Source: Niabella agricola
Lineage (GTDB): Bacteria > Bacteroidota > Bacteroidia > Chitinophagales > Chitinophagaceae
Length of the DNA stretch: 64,000 bases
Direction: 5' to 3'
Assembly: GCF_021538615.1 (NCBI RefSeq)
Contig: NZ_JAJHIZ010000003.1
Coordinates: forward strand, 682,001 to 746,000
Part shown: piece by piece, positions 1 to 7,573 of the stretch
How positions within the stretch are numbered: position 1 is the stretch's first letter
How the letters are laid out: each line of letters starts with the position of its first letter
Notes under the pieces: generated by a model
Databases searched by the model: none
Told to the model about the DNA's origin: nothing
The model's input: only the letters and a program-made list of their open reading frames with translations
Program-made: the position numbers and the translations under genes

Positions 1-1512
1 TCCCGCAAAGGGATCGGGGCCATCCTTTACGAAATTGCACAAAACTCCAGCATTGTTTCACCGGTTAAAATGTACTCGCAGGTTTTTCAAAGTGCCATAA
101 CGGTAGGATTGGGTGGTTCCGCAGGTCTCGAAAGCCCGATAGCGGTTACCGGCGCCGCTATTGGCTCTAACTTTGCCCAAACCTATAAACTCAATTATAA
201 AGAGCGTACGTTGCTGTTGGCTGCCGGCGCTACCGCAGGTATCGCATCGGCCTTTAACGCACCGATAGCCGGTATTATGTTTGCTTTTGAAATTCTGCTG
301 ACCGGAGTGGTATTCACAGACTTTATTCCGCTGGTTGTTGCAGCCATCTGCGGCAGCCTGGTATCAAAGATCATATTGCAGGAAGATGCCTTATTCCGCT
401 TTCACGCCAGGGAACCGTTCAATTACCTCAATACCCTGTACTACCTGGCACTGGGATTGCTGACCGCTTTCTATGCCCGGTATTTTCTCCTCATCAGTCA
501 AAAAGTGGAACACTGGTTTCAACGGATAAAAGGCTCCAAAATGCAACGGGCAATGGTAGGCGGCATATTGCTTTCCATCCTTTGTGTATTGCTGCCACCC
601 CTGTTCGGCGAAGGATATGATGCGATCAAAGCATTTAGCAACGGGCAGGTATCCGCCATCCTGCACAACAGCTTTCTCCGCTACTTCGATGTCAATGAGT
701 GGACGGTTATCCTTTTCCTGGCATTGATCTGCATCCTCAAAGCTTTTGCTACACCTTTTACGATATTTGGCGGAGGAAACGGGGGCAACTTTGCTCCTTC
801 CCTATTTGCCGGTGGCACATTGGGCTACCTGTTTGCGCTGCTTTGCAAACTGGCAGGATTTGAACAGGTACCCGAAACCAACCTGGTGCTGGCAGGCATG
901 GCCGGGGTAATGAGCGGTGTATTGTACGCACCCCTGACTGCTATATTTCTTATTGCAGAATCCAGCTTCGGGTACGACCTTTTTATTCCGCTGATGATCG
1001 TATCCGTAATCTCTTATCTGATCGCAAAGCGCTTTTCTCCCATATCGCCGGACCTCAAACCGCTTGCCGATGAAGGAAAGATCTTTACCCGGGCACACGA
1101 CAAAAACCTGTTATCACTGCTTCATATTGCAGACCTTATCGATAAGCAGGCACAGCGCCTTTCGCCTGGTGATTCTTTAAGTACGTTGCTTGAACTTATT
1201 AAGACGGGAAACAAGAATATTTTTGCAGTTGTTGATACAGCCGGACAGCTTTGCGGCGTGCTTACACTCGACGACATCCGGCAGGTATTGTTTGCTCCCG
1301 ATCCCGGCTCTATAAAGATCGCTTCCCTCATGAAACCGCCGCCAACCGTTATACATATTAACGACGACATGTTTCAGGCAGTTAAAGCATTCGACGAAAC
1401 CGGTGCATGGCAACTGCCGGTGATCAGCAACGACGAAACCTTTATCGGCTTTATTTCCAAATCCAATATCCTTTTACACTACCGGAAGCTGATGCAGGCC
1501 TATTCAGAGTAA
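1..1512 (+). CDS. ClC-family chloride channel/transporter with C-terminal CBS pair (5' end outside window)
   Basis: The frame is open from base 1, so the N-terminus lies upstream of the window; the first ATG at 70 is internal. About 503 residues are visible. The ClC core shows the filter segment GSAGLESP near visible residue 40, carrying the gating-type glutamate, and the GGNFAP segment near residue 260. Many hydrophobic helices lie around them. The last ~150 residues form two CBS repeats (FAVVDTAGQLCGVL and LPVISNDETFIGFI), which in this family usually bind nucleotides and control gating. The family moves Cl- across the inner membrane as a channel or a Cl-/H+ antiporter. The canonical GxEGP motif reads GLESP here, so the second filter glycine is a serine. 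Family assignment is firm; the ion specificity is not. Confidence 0.93.
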   Translation, partial: SRKGIGAILYEIAQNSSIVSPVKMYSQVFQSAITVGLGGSAGLESPIAVTGAAIGSNFAQTYKLNYKERTLLLAAGATAGIASAFNAPIAGIMFAFEILLTGVVFTDFIPLVVAAICGSLVSKIILQEDALFRFHAREPFNYLNTLYYLALGLLTAFYARYFLLISQKVEHWFQRIKGSKMQRAMVGGILLSILCVLLPPLFGEGYDAIKAFSNGQVSAILHNSFLRYFDVNEWTVILFLALICILKAFATPFTIFGGGNGGNFAPSLFAGGTLGYLFALLCKLAGFEQVPETNLVLAGMAGVMSGVLYAPLTAIFLIAESSFGYDLFIPLMIVSVISYLIAKRFSPISPDLKPLADEGKIFTRAHDKNLLSLLHIADLIDKQAQRLSPGDSLSTLLELIKTGNKNIFAVVDTAGQLCGVLTLDDIRQVLFAPDPGSIKIASLMKPPPTVIHINDDMFQAVKAFDETGAWQLPVISNDETFIGFISKSNILLHYRKLMQAYSE

Positions 1513-1599
1513 CAACATAACCCATCCGTTTATCCTGGCTAAAAATCTGCGCGTTACCCACAGCTTGACATGCGGGTATTTTAAGTACCTTCCGGCGGT

Positions 1600-1920
1600 A
1601 TGCAGGCATTGATCCACTACTTTTTACATTTTATTTTTCCGGCTGCCATCGCCTACGGGTTTTACCGGAAAAACTGGCTGAAGATTTATGGGATACTGGT
1701 AGCTACCATGCTGGTTGATTTGGACCACCTGTTAGCCACGCCCGTTTTTGAAGCCTGCCGTTGCAGTATCAACTTTCATCCTCTGCATAGTTACTGGGCG
1801 ATCGGTGCTTACATCCTCCTGCTGTGTTTTCGCGGCCCGAGGGTGATTGCGCTGGGGCTATTGCTACACATGGGTACAGATGCGCTTGACTGTATGTTCA
1901 GCCGGCTTTATTGCGGTTAA
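1600..1920 (+). CDS. DUF6122-type small membrane protein
   Basis: The 106-residue product has about three to four hydrophobic segments and several conserved-looking polar pieces: DLDHLL near residue 41, FHPLHSY near 59 and HMGTDALD near 89. The Asp/His pattern inside membrane segments resembles metal-dependent membrane hydrolase folds, and I recognise the arrangement as DUF6122, a family of unknown function common in Bacteroidota. The gene starts about 85 bases after the ClC stop on the same strand and ends 17 bases before the convergent sulfatase stop. The family call is from memory of the motif set; no activity is claimed. Confidence 0.7.
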   Translation: MQALIHYFLHFIFPAAIAYGFYRKNWLKIYGILVATMLVDLDHLLATPVFEACRCSINFHPLHSYWAIGAYILLLCFRGPRVIALGLLLHMGTDALDCMFSRLYCG

Positions 1921-1937
1921 TGCTTACTGCTCTCGCT

Positions 1938-3479
1938 TTATTGAACTTTCTCATCCGGAAAAGGAACCGGCTTCCCGGTTAATTTTTCAACCGGCATCTG
2001 AGCCGATCGTTCTTTTAATGTTTTCCCAAAGATCAGCGCCAGCTTTTTCAGCTGATCTTTGTTCGTTTCAGCGAGGTTCTGTGTTTCCTGCAGATCCTTT
2101 GAAAGGTCATAGAGCTCAAACTCCTGGGTGCGCATCCGGTAGATCAGTTTCCAATGTCCATAGCGCATCGCTGTATAATAATTGATACCCAGCTTGGCTT
2201 CTTCATCCTTATGGATATGGATCCATTTATTGGGATAATGAAAGATCAGCGGCCGTGCCACTACGGTTCTTTGCGCCGTTTTTAATATCGGCACAAAGCT
2301 CCTGCCATCTATTTGCTGAATGATACGCCCGGCACCCACCTTTGCCATTTCCAGGATGGAAGGAAAAAAATCCTCGATCATCACCGGAGCCGGGTTTGTG
2401 GTACCGCCCCGGGTCACCCCCGGCCATTTAACAATCATCGGCTCCCGTATGCCTCCTTCATAAACAGCACCCTTTCCCGAACGAAGCGGGTAGTTATGCG
2501 TATTAAACAACCCTCCCCGCTGATGATGATCCAAACCGCCGTTATCGCTCATAAAAATGATGATGGTATTGCCGGCAACCCTTTTACTTTGCAAATAATC
2601 CATTATATCTCCCAAACTTTTATCCATGCCTTCTACTAAGCTGGCGTATGCGGCTTCAACACTGTCTAAGCCCGCATTATAGTACCGTTGAACAAACCGG
2701 GGATCAGCCATAATGGGTGTATGCACGGCGTACTGGCACATGTTCAGATAAAAAGGCTCTCCCCGGCGGATCGGACGCTCCAGTGCTTTAAGCGCTTCCC
2801 GGGTCAGCGCTTCTGTTAGAAAAGTATGGGTATCATAATATTCCTCCAGATCCGGAACCGCTTGCAGCTGAGCCTTCCCTGGCATGTTGCCGTAATGCTG
2901 TTCCGATAAATAACTTTGCGGATGACCGCCTGCATGACCGGCGATATTAACCATAAAACCCAGGTTATAAGGATTGGCCCCCGGCGTGCCGGCTGCACCC
3001 CAATGCGCCTTGCCTACCTGAATGGTATAATACCCCGCGTCTTTTAACAATTGTGGAAACGGGGTGGCATAAACCGTATGCACGATACCCGGTACGCTGC
3101 TTAAACCATTCCGGTTCCAGCTTAATGCCGCAAACTGATCATCGGACACATCGGAGTCTACATTCTTATTGGGTGACGTCCAGTTCGTAACCCGCGTACG
3201 GGCCGCGTTCATACCGGTTAGCATACTGGTACGCGATGGCGTGCAAACCGGCTGGGCATAAGCGTTGGTAAATTTCACACCCTCAGCAGCCAACCGTTTC
3301 ATATTGGGCGTATGGTACCGTTGATTCAACGGCATAATGCTATCGGCAAACGGAACCGATGTATCCATCCACCCCATATCGTCCACCAAAAATACGATGA
3401 TATTGGGAGCCCTGCCCGTTTGCGCGATGCCGCTCCCTCCCAACAGTACCATAAGAAGCAGCAGGATAATTTTTTTCAT
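1938..3479 (-). CDS. Secreted sulfatase, arylsulfatase type
   Basis: A 513-residue sulfatase. Residues 1-19 are a Sec signal peptide ending at IAQ, so the enzyme is exported, probably to the periplasm. The formylglycine motif CTPSR begins at Cys79; this cysteine must be converted by a sulfatase-maturing enzyme, which is not in the window. The metal ligands DD (33-34) and the later MSDNGG segment (~residue 310) are present, and the length is usual for the arylsulfatase A-like group. It hydrolyses sulfate esters; the natural substrate cannot be read from the sequence. There is no SusCD pair or glycosidase next to it, so it does not sit in an obvious polysaccharide utilisation locus. A 480-base stretch holding a candidate small RNA gene lies upstream. 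Confidence 0.93.
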   Translation of the reverse strand: MKKIILLLLMVLLGGSGIAQTGRAPNIIVFLVDDMGWMDTSVPFADSIMPLNQRYHTPNMKRLAAEGVKFTNAYAQPVCTPSRTSMLTGMNAARTRVTNWTSPNKNVDSDVSDDQFAALSWNRNGLSSVPGIVHTVYATPFPQLLKDAGYYTIQVGKAHWGAAGTPGANPYNLGFMVNIAGHAGGHPQSYLSEQHYGNMPGKAQLQAVPDLEEYYDTHTFLTEALTREALKALERPIRRGEPFYLNMCQYAVHTPIMADPRFVQRYYNAGLDSVEAAYASLVEGMDKSLGDIMDYLQSKRVAGNTIIIFMSDNGGLDHHQRGGLFNTHNYPLRSGKGAVYEGGIREPMIVKWPGVTRGGTTNPAPVMIEDFFPSILEMAKVGAGRIIQQIDGRSFVPILKTAQRTVVARPLIFHYPNKWIHIHKDEEAKLGINYYTAMRYGHWKLIYRMRTQEFELYDLSKDLQETQNLAETNKDQLKKLALIFGKTLKERSAQMPVEKLTGKPVPFPDEKVQ

Positions 3480-3750
3480 TTGTATATCTTTATTGATGAT
3501 CGCCGGCTACCGCTCAGGAAGCAGGGCCCGTTTTGGCAATCAAGTTACAAACTGATGTTGAATTGTGGTGGCTTATTTTTCTGCGGCCGGTTCCTGTTAA
3601 CTTGGGCCGCTCCCTTTTTCACGCACCTGAATGATTATACCCGCACCTTGGCTGGATGCGGGTATTGCAACAACGGGCTTTACATTCCGGTTGCCGACAA
3701 GCAACAGAGACTGTTTTATCGACGTCCGTTCATGACTGAACCATCAAAAA
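3480..3750. other. Intergenic stretch upstream of the sulfatase
   Basis: No supported gene. The open frames here are random antisense or frame shadows with no recognisable protein composition. The right end leads into the motif and small RNA described separately. Confidence 0.5.
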
Positions 3751-3767
3751 CGGTCATTCGTCGAATA
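3751..3767 (+). promoter_or_regulatory. Copy 1 of a shared upstream motif (CATTCGTCGAAT type)
   Basis: The sequence CGGTCATTCGTCGAATA contains a near-perfect inverted repeat ATTCG-T-CGAAT. Closely related sequences occur at 13009 and 25369, each upstream of a -7-like box and a short terminator-ended transcript. Here the motif ends 37 bases before the box TAATTTTA at 3804, ten bases (about one helical turn) further away than at the 13-kb copy. It is probably a regulator-binding site; the regulator is unknown. Confidence 0.55.
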
Positions 3768-3803
3768 CCACCGTTAACAACGGGCAGTTCCATTTAGGCT
3801 TGT

Positions 3804-3879
3804 TAATTTTATAATGGTTTAGAGGGCTAAGAGTGGGTTGCGTAATCTTTCCAGACCAACGTATTCCCCTCTTTTTTTA
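3804..3879 (+). ncRNA. Candidate small RNA, family copy A (promoter box to terminator)
   Basis: A -7-like box TAATTTTA (3804-3811) is followed after four bases by GGTTTAGAGGGC (3816), the likely 5' end. The RNA of about 64 bases ends in a terminator-like stem: AAGAG and GGG near 3828-3837 pair with CCC and CTCTT near 3867-3873, with one bulged T, followed by a T-run to 3878. An inner hairpin carries the loop TTTCC. A second copy at 13053-13129 keeps the 5' end, the inner loop and the terminal stem, while the stem bases differ and still pair. That covariation argues for a real RNA structure. It is not a known RNA family that I can name. Confidence 0.6.
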
Positions 3880-3960
3880 TGGATTCCGGGCGGCAATTAT
3901 AACAACCTGTTCTTTCAGGATCTAATCGTATTCCCTCCCGCAAATAACGGTCAGGCTCAA

Positions 3961-4140
3961 TTATGCATCCTTATCTTTTTTCTTTTTCGGCTTTTGCGGC
4001 TCCGGTTGATCAAATACCTTTTCCAGTTGACGGGTAGGTGTGGACACGGGACCTTTCATTTCTTCCTGTGGATCTGTCTTGTTCAGGGTTTCCGGATCCG
4101 GCTTGATATCCGGTTTCTTTCTAGTGTTTTTTTTCGCCAT
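3961..4140 (-). CDS. Short Lys/Pro-rich hypothetical protein (59 aa)
   Basis: ATG at 4138-4140 opens a 59-codon frame ending with TAA at 3961-3963. The product starts MAKKNTRKKPDIKPDPETL and ends in a KPKKKKDKDA tail. It is highly charged, rich in Lys, Pro, Asp and Glu, has no hydrophobic segment and is probably disordered. A central piece reads TDPQEEMKGPVS. I recall similar short proteins in Chitinophagaceae but know no function for them. It is just under the usual 60-residue cut-off, so automatic callers can miss it. The low-complexity composition makes some caution proper, but the start, stop and codon pattern look like a gene. Confidence 0.65.
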   Translation of the reverse strand: MAKKNTRKKPDIKPDPETLNKTDPQEEMKGPVSTPTRQLEKVFDQPEPQKPKKKKDKDA

Positions 4141-4686
4141 ATACTGTTATTATTGTTCAGGAAATAGCACAAATTACCGGCCAGCTTTCAGAGCCACCGA
4201 TCGCAGCTCCGTGCATACACAAAAATGCTATACCGGCTTTTGGCGGTCCCCCGTATATAAACCACTTCGCGCTTCCAGAACCTTCTGCATGTTTACGGTG
4301 TGTTGCCGGAGAACCGGTTGATACCCCAGGCTACGGTATCTCTACGGCACAATCGTTACTATCCTCCCGTCGCGGCAACCTGAAATATGTGGAAATAGGA
4401 CTACAAAACGGGGAATTTTATCGCACTACAGGATACCTGGCGCCGCCAAAAAAATAGACCCCTGTGGAAACAGGGGTCGCAACCAAAACTAACTGCTTAT
4501 GAGAAAATTTAAATATCTTTTTAATCGTCTTTGATCGTTCTTAGATATGAACCAAGTACTTTATAAACGCCCTTGCAGATCGATTATTGTGCGGTTCTGA
4601 AAATTTTTAGATAATTTTTACATTAAAGCATCTGTTTAAAATACATATACGCCAAAAAATCCGGAATTTCGCGACCGATTATTGAT
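4141..4686. other. Intergenic stretch with a possible decayed reading frame and a strong hairpin
   Basis: On the plus strand a frame without any ATG stays open from 4125 to a TAG at 4455-4457. Its last ~40 codons (GYGISTAQSLL ... KYVEIGLQNGEF) look protein-like, so this may be the tail of a lost gene, though an open frame of this length can also be chance. A perfect 8-bp hairpin starts at the TAG (separate entry). The rest, 4479-4686, is AT-rich leader sequence for the 4687 gene. Confidence 0.35.
4448..4478 (-). terminator. Intrinsic terminator reading on the minus strand
   Basis: GACCCCTG (4457-4464) pairs perfectly with CAGGGGTC (4471-4478) around the loop TGGAAA. Read on the minus strand the stem is followed by TA and then seven Ts (4454-4448), which is a typical intrinsic terminator. 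Just upstream on that strand lies TAGTTTTG, a good -7 box, so promoter and terminator nearly abut and would yield only a very short RNA. No gene on the minus strand reads into it from 4687 onward. Confidence 0.6.
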
Positions 4687-4929
4687 ATGGAACATTTTTT
4701 TGAATTACCGGTGATGTACAAGGATGAGGAGTTGTTGCTAAAAGGCCGGCTTGTGACATTTGCTTATACTTACAAATTTTATGTAATTGTTCACGGACAG
4801 GAGCTGATCTTTGAGCGAGACGATGAGCAGAAATTCCGCGTATTGAGCGGGATCAACGATAACCAGCCGCAGATCGACCCGGGATTGGTAGCGCAAATCG
4901 TAATGGTGCTCAACCAACTGCAATCGTAA
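4687..4929 (+). CDS. Conserved small hypothetical protein (80 aa)
   Basis: An 80-residue protein beginning MEHFFELPVMYKDEELL. The composition is typical of a real, soluble, mixed alpha/beta protein: alternating strands (LLKGRLVTFAYTYKFYVIV), an acidic turn (ERDDEQKFRVL) and a C-terminal helix (LVAQIVMVLNQL). There are no Cys residues and no signal peptide. I have seen similar proteins of this size in Chitinophagaceae but they have no assigned role. It stands alone between intergenic stretches, so context gives no hint. Confidence 0.65.
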   Translation: MEHFFELPVMYKDEELLLKGRLVTFAYTYKFYVIVHGQELIFERDDEQKFRVLSGINDNQPQIDPGLVAQIVMVLNQLQS

Positions 4930-5149
4930 ACGGCAGCGGTCTATTTCCTTTAATTCGTAGCTATTCGAACTGTGTGCTTAACAAAGAACAGATATTCCTA
5001 TGCGTTATGCAGGAAATCTTTTTAAGCCGGAACGGAACCGTTGTTGAGAAAGAATATGCAGCCGGTCAGGTCCTTTAATCAACGCTAAACCGACCGTCTT
5101 CGAGGGAACGAAGGCAAAGAGCCGGGCATAACCTCCCGCATAGCAGTTA

Positions 5150-5416
5150 TTATTTTTCAGCCTTCCACTTTTTATATTTTTCCGGCAGGCAATGGCCGCA
5201 TGGACGATAACCGGCAGCGAATGCTTCGGTTTCATCCGCGAAAAAAACCCGGTTCACTACTTTCATTTTTTTACCGGATGAACAACTCAGCAGTCCAAAG
5301 ATTCGCGCCTTTTTATACCCGCCCAGCCGGATATGACCGCTACGAATCAGCGACCGGATTTCTTTGCGGCGCTCTTCAGGACCGCCTTTCAAGTCTTCAT
5401 AATACAGCATTACCAC
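5150..5416 (-). CDS. Ada-like metal-binding domain protein (88 aa)
   Basis: The C-terminal half matches the zinc-binding N-terminal domain of the Ada alkylation-response protein: Cys45 in LLSCSSGKKMK, then NRVFFADETEAFAAGYRPCGHC with Cys73 and Cys76. In Ada, four cysteines bind zinc and one accepts methyl groups from phosphotriesters; only three cysteines are visible here, so methyl transfer is uncertain. There is no AraC domain and no methyltransferase domain, so this is one of the stand-alone Ada-type domain proteins common in Bacteroidota. It lies downstream of, and on the same strand as, a 2OG oxygenase of a family linked to damaged DNA, about 94 bases away. Confidence 0.8.
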   Translation of the reverse strand: MVMLYYEDLKGGPEERRKEIRSLIRSGHIRLGGYKKARIFGLLSCSSGKKMKVVNRVFFADETEAFAAGYRPCGHCLPEKYKKWKAEK

Positions 5417-5510
5417 TCATTAATACCATTTATACACTTACACGACACACAGGCTCCGGATATTCCTGATTCCTGCAATGCCAGACCGGTCTTCCATAGC
5501 CTTGAAAGAT

Positions 5511-6236
5511 TCAGCTTAGCCCGTCATGAAAAATAATACCAAGGCTATGCCTGTTTCCGCTATGCAGCGGGCTTACGCCGTGCTTCATATTTACCCGGTA
5601 ATACCCCTTGCTTCCTTTTACCGGCCGGAAACTGGTGGTTAAAATAACCATATCTCCCAGGGCGGGTTGCAGTACATTCGCCTTGGACTGTGCACGCGGT
5701 ATCTGCTCGGTGATCACCAATTCTCCACCGGTATAATCTTCTGCTACCTGGCTCAACATAAACACCACCTGCATGGGAAAATAGATCTCCCCGTAAAGAT
5801 CCTGGTGCAGGGTATTGTAGTCTCCCGTTCCGTATTTTAAAATCAGCGCAGTGGGCTTATCCTGGCCGTGCCGCCAACAGAGCGCTTTCATTGCCGGATG
5901 CGTAGCCGGGAACTGCTTATCCATTGCCAATGCGTGCATCCATTGATTGGCTACCGGAACGATCTTCGCATAAACCTGTTCCCGCAGTTCTGCAATCAAC
6001 TCCGGTAAGGGGTATTGAAAATATTTATATTCGCCCCGGCCGAAGCGATAACGTTCCATTTGGATCGTTTTGCGGTAAACGCCTTTCGAGTCATAGCCGG
6101 CTATCAATGCCGCACATTCTTCTTTTGTCAATACATCGTTCACTACCACAAACCCGTTGTCGTATAATGCTGCCGTAATCAATGGCCAGTCCTTTGCGTC
6201 CAGCCGTACTCCGATACGTTCCTTCATGCTATTCAT
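5511..6236 (-). CDS. 2OG-Fe(II) oxygenase of the damaged-DNA oxygenase type (PF09859-like)
   Basis: A 241-residue, signal-less protein with the facial triad of Fe(II)/2-oxoglutarate dioxygenases: His144 and Asp146 in LHQDLYGE, His219 in MKHGVS and the 2OG-binding Arg229 in GNRHSLGIIFHD. The run DLYGEIYFPMQVVFMLS followed by YTGGELVITEQ is characteristic of the family whose Pfam description links it to oxidative demethylation of damaged DNA. It uses O2 and 2-oxoglutarate; the substrate is inferred, not shown. The likely start is the ATG at 6234-6236; MKERIG three codons later is an alternative. The Ada-like gene follows in the same direction, which fits a shared alkylation-damage role. Confidence 0.82.
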   Translation of the reverse strand: MNSMKERIGVRLDAKDWPLITAALYDNGFVVVNDVLTKEECAALIAGYDSKGVYRKTIQMERYRFGRGEYKYFQYPLPELIAELREQVYAKIVPVANQWMHALAMDKQFPATHPAMKALCWRHGQDKPTALILKYGTGDYNTLHQDLYGEIYFPMQVVFMLSQVAEDYTGGELVITEQIPRAQSKANVLQPALGDMVILTTSFRPVKGSKGYYRVNMKHGVSPLHSGNRHSLGIIFHDGLS

Positions 6237-6400
6237 GCAGTAAAGATCGCCTTTCAGTAAGCCCTATAAAACCCGGAACTTGCGTTTTTTGAGAGCGCCG
6301 GACAGCAATAAAAGGACTGTCTTAACAGGAAGCACCGATCTATCCGGCGGCTGCCATCAATAACAGGAGGCCCCCTGCAACTCCCATACAGCCGTTATGC

Positions 6401-7549
6401 TTATTGCCCGCTCATCATTGCCTCCATCCTTTCCAGGGCATCCTTTGCATGCAGCATTTCCGTGTTGGCCAGCGTAAACCGGGTAACTTCCGAAGCTCTT
6501 TCCAGCATGCCCTTTTCATAATGGGCGATGGCTTCCTGAAGGCTCACAAAGCCGGAGCCGGTTATACAATCGGACAGTTCAAAAGCGTCCTGCATTGCCA
6601 TATTCACCCCCTCCCCCGCATAAGGCGGCATCCGGTGCGCAGCATCCCCCAGCATTGTAAGATTGGGCAGGGCACTCCAATGCTGATCCAACGGAAAATG
6701 ATACTGCGGCCTTGGTATGAACCCCGCCTCGCCGTTCCCAAACAGCTCCTGCCAAACCTCATTCCACGATCCATACGCCGTTTTGAACCATTTAAAAACC
6801 TGTGCACTGTTACTAAAATCAACGCCGCATTCCTGCGCCCAGGTTTCAGGCACCTTACAGCCGGTGTAAAAAGACAAACTGCCCTCCCCCTTTGCACTAA
6901 GGATCAGCGATTGTTCACTGCCGAAAGCAAAGATCTTTCCGCCCTTTACCAGGGCCCAAAGGTTAGGTGCATGTTGCTCCGCTTGGTATACCTGGCCTTC
7001 CACAATCGTAACACCGGAGTAGATGGGCTGAATTGCTGTAATATAAGGGCGGATCTTTGAGCGGGCACCGTCTGCCCCGATTACCAGGTCTGCATATACG
7101 GTGGTTCCGTTTTTGAAATACAACTGCCAGCCATCCTTTTCTTTCTCCATCGAAATAAAATGACGATCCCATACAACAGTTCCAGGTTCCAAAGATTGCA
7201 ACAGCAGATCCCGCAGAGGCGCCCGGTCGATTTCAGGGCGACTTTCCGTGTACCCGGTTCCGGCAGCATGATCGTCTGAATGAATCTTCGCCTGTTTATC
7301 CAACACCCTCACCTTACCGGCATCCGGACGATAATGCGCATAGAATGCGTCCATTAAACCAGCCCTTCGAAGCGCTTCGAGGCCTGACGCTTCATGCAGA
7401 TCAAGTGTTGCTCCCTGCACGCGGACCCTCTTATTTATATCCCGTTCAAATACCTGCACATCCGCACCCTGCAGTTGCAAAAGCCGGGCAAGCGTAAGTC
7501 CTCCGGGGCCACCGCCTACAATGGCGATCTTTTTATTCTGAAATAATAT
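6401..7549 (-). CDS. FAD-dependent aromatic-type monooxygenase with no normal start codon
   Basis: A TetX/PHBH-like flavoprotein. The N-terminal dinucleotide fold KIAIVGGGPGGLTLARL is encoded at about 7531-7480, upstream of the first TTG (7478-7480), so any start at that TTG would destroy the FAD site. Later motifs are intact: GADGARSKIRP (~residue 160) and GDAAHRMPPYAGEGVNMAMQD (~295). Between the fold and the preceding in-frame TAG (7574-7576) there is no ATG, GTG or TTG; the only rare candidate is ATA at 7547-7549, used here as a provisional start. The rest of the frame has no stops. It shares its frame with the AraC gene upstream. Either translation starts at a rare codon, or reads through TAG, or the start has been lost by mutation. 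The reaction would be NAD(P)H- and O2-dependent hydroxylation of an unknown small substrate. Confidence 0.85.
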   Translation of the reverse strand: MLFQNKKIAIVGGGPGGLTLARLLQLQGADVQVFERDINKRVRVQGATLDLHEASGLEALRRAGLMDAFYAHYRPDAGKVRVLDKQAKIHSDDHAAGTGYTESRPEIDRAPLRDLLLQSLEPGTVVWDRHFISMEKEKDGWQLYFKNGTTVYADLVIGADGARSKIRPYITAIQPIYSGVTIVEGQVYQAEQHAPNLWALVKGGKIFAFGSEQSLILSAKGEGSLSFYTGCKVPETWAQECGVDFSNSAQVFKWFKTAYGSWNEVWQELFGNGEAGFIPRPQYHFPLDQHWSALPNLTMLGDAAHRMPPYAGEGVNMAMQDAFELSDCITGSGFVSLQEAIAHYEKGMLERASEVTRFTLANTEMLHAKDALERMEAMMSGQ

Positions 7550-7573
7550 ACCGAATACTTTTATAGCACAAAA

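Noticed and set aside
3312..3797. 161-codon frame on the plus strand across the sulfatase start and upstream region
   Set aside because: Its first part is antisense to the sulfatase and the rest has no protein-like features; it overlaps the motif upstream of the small RNA.
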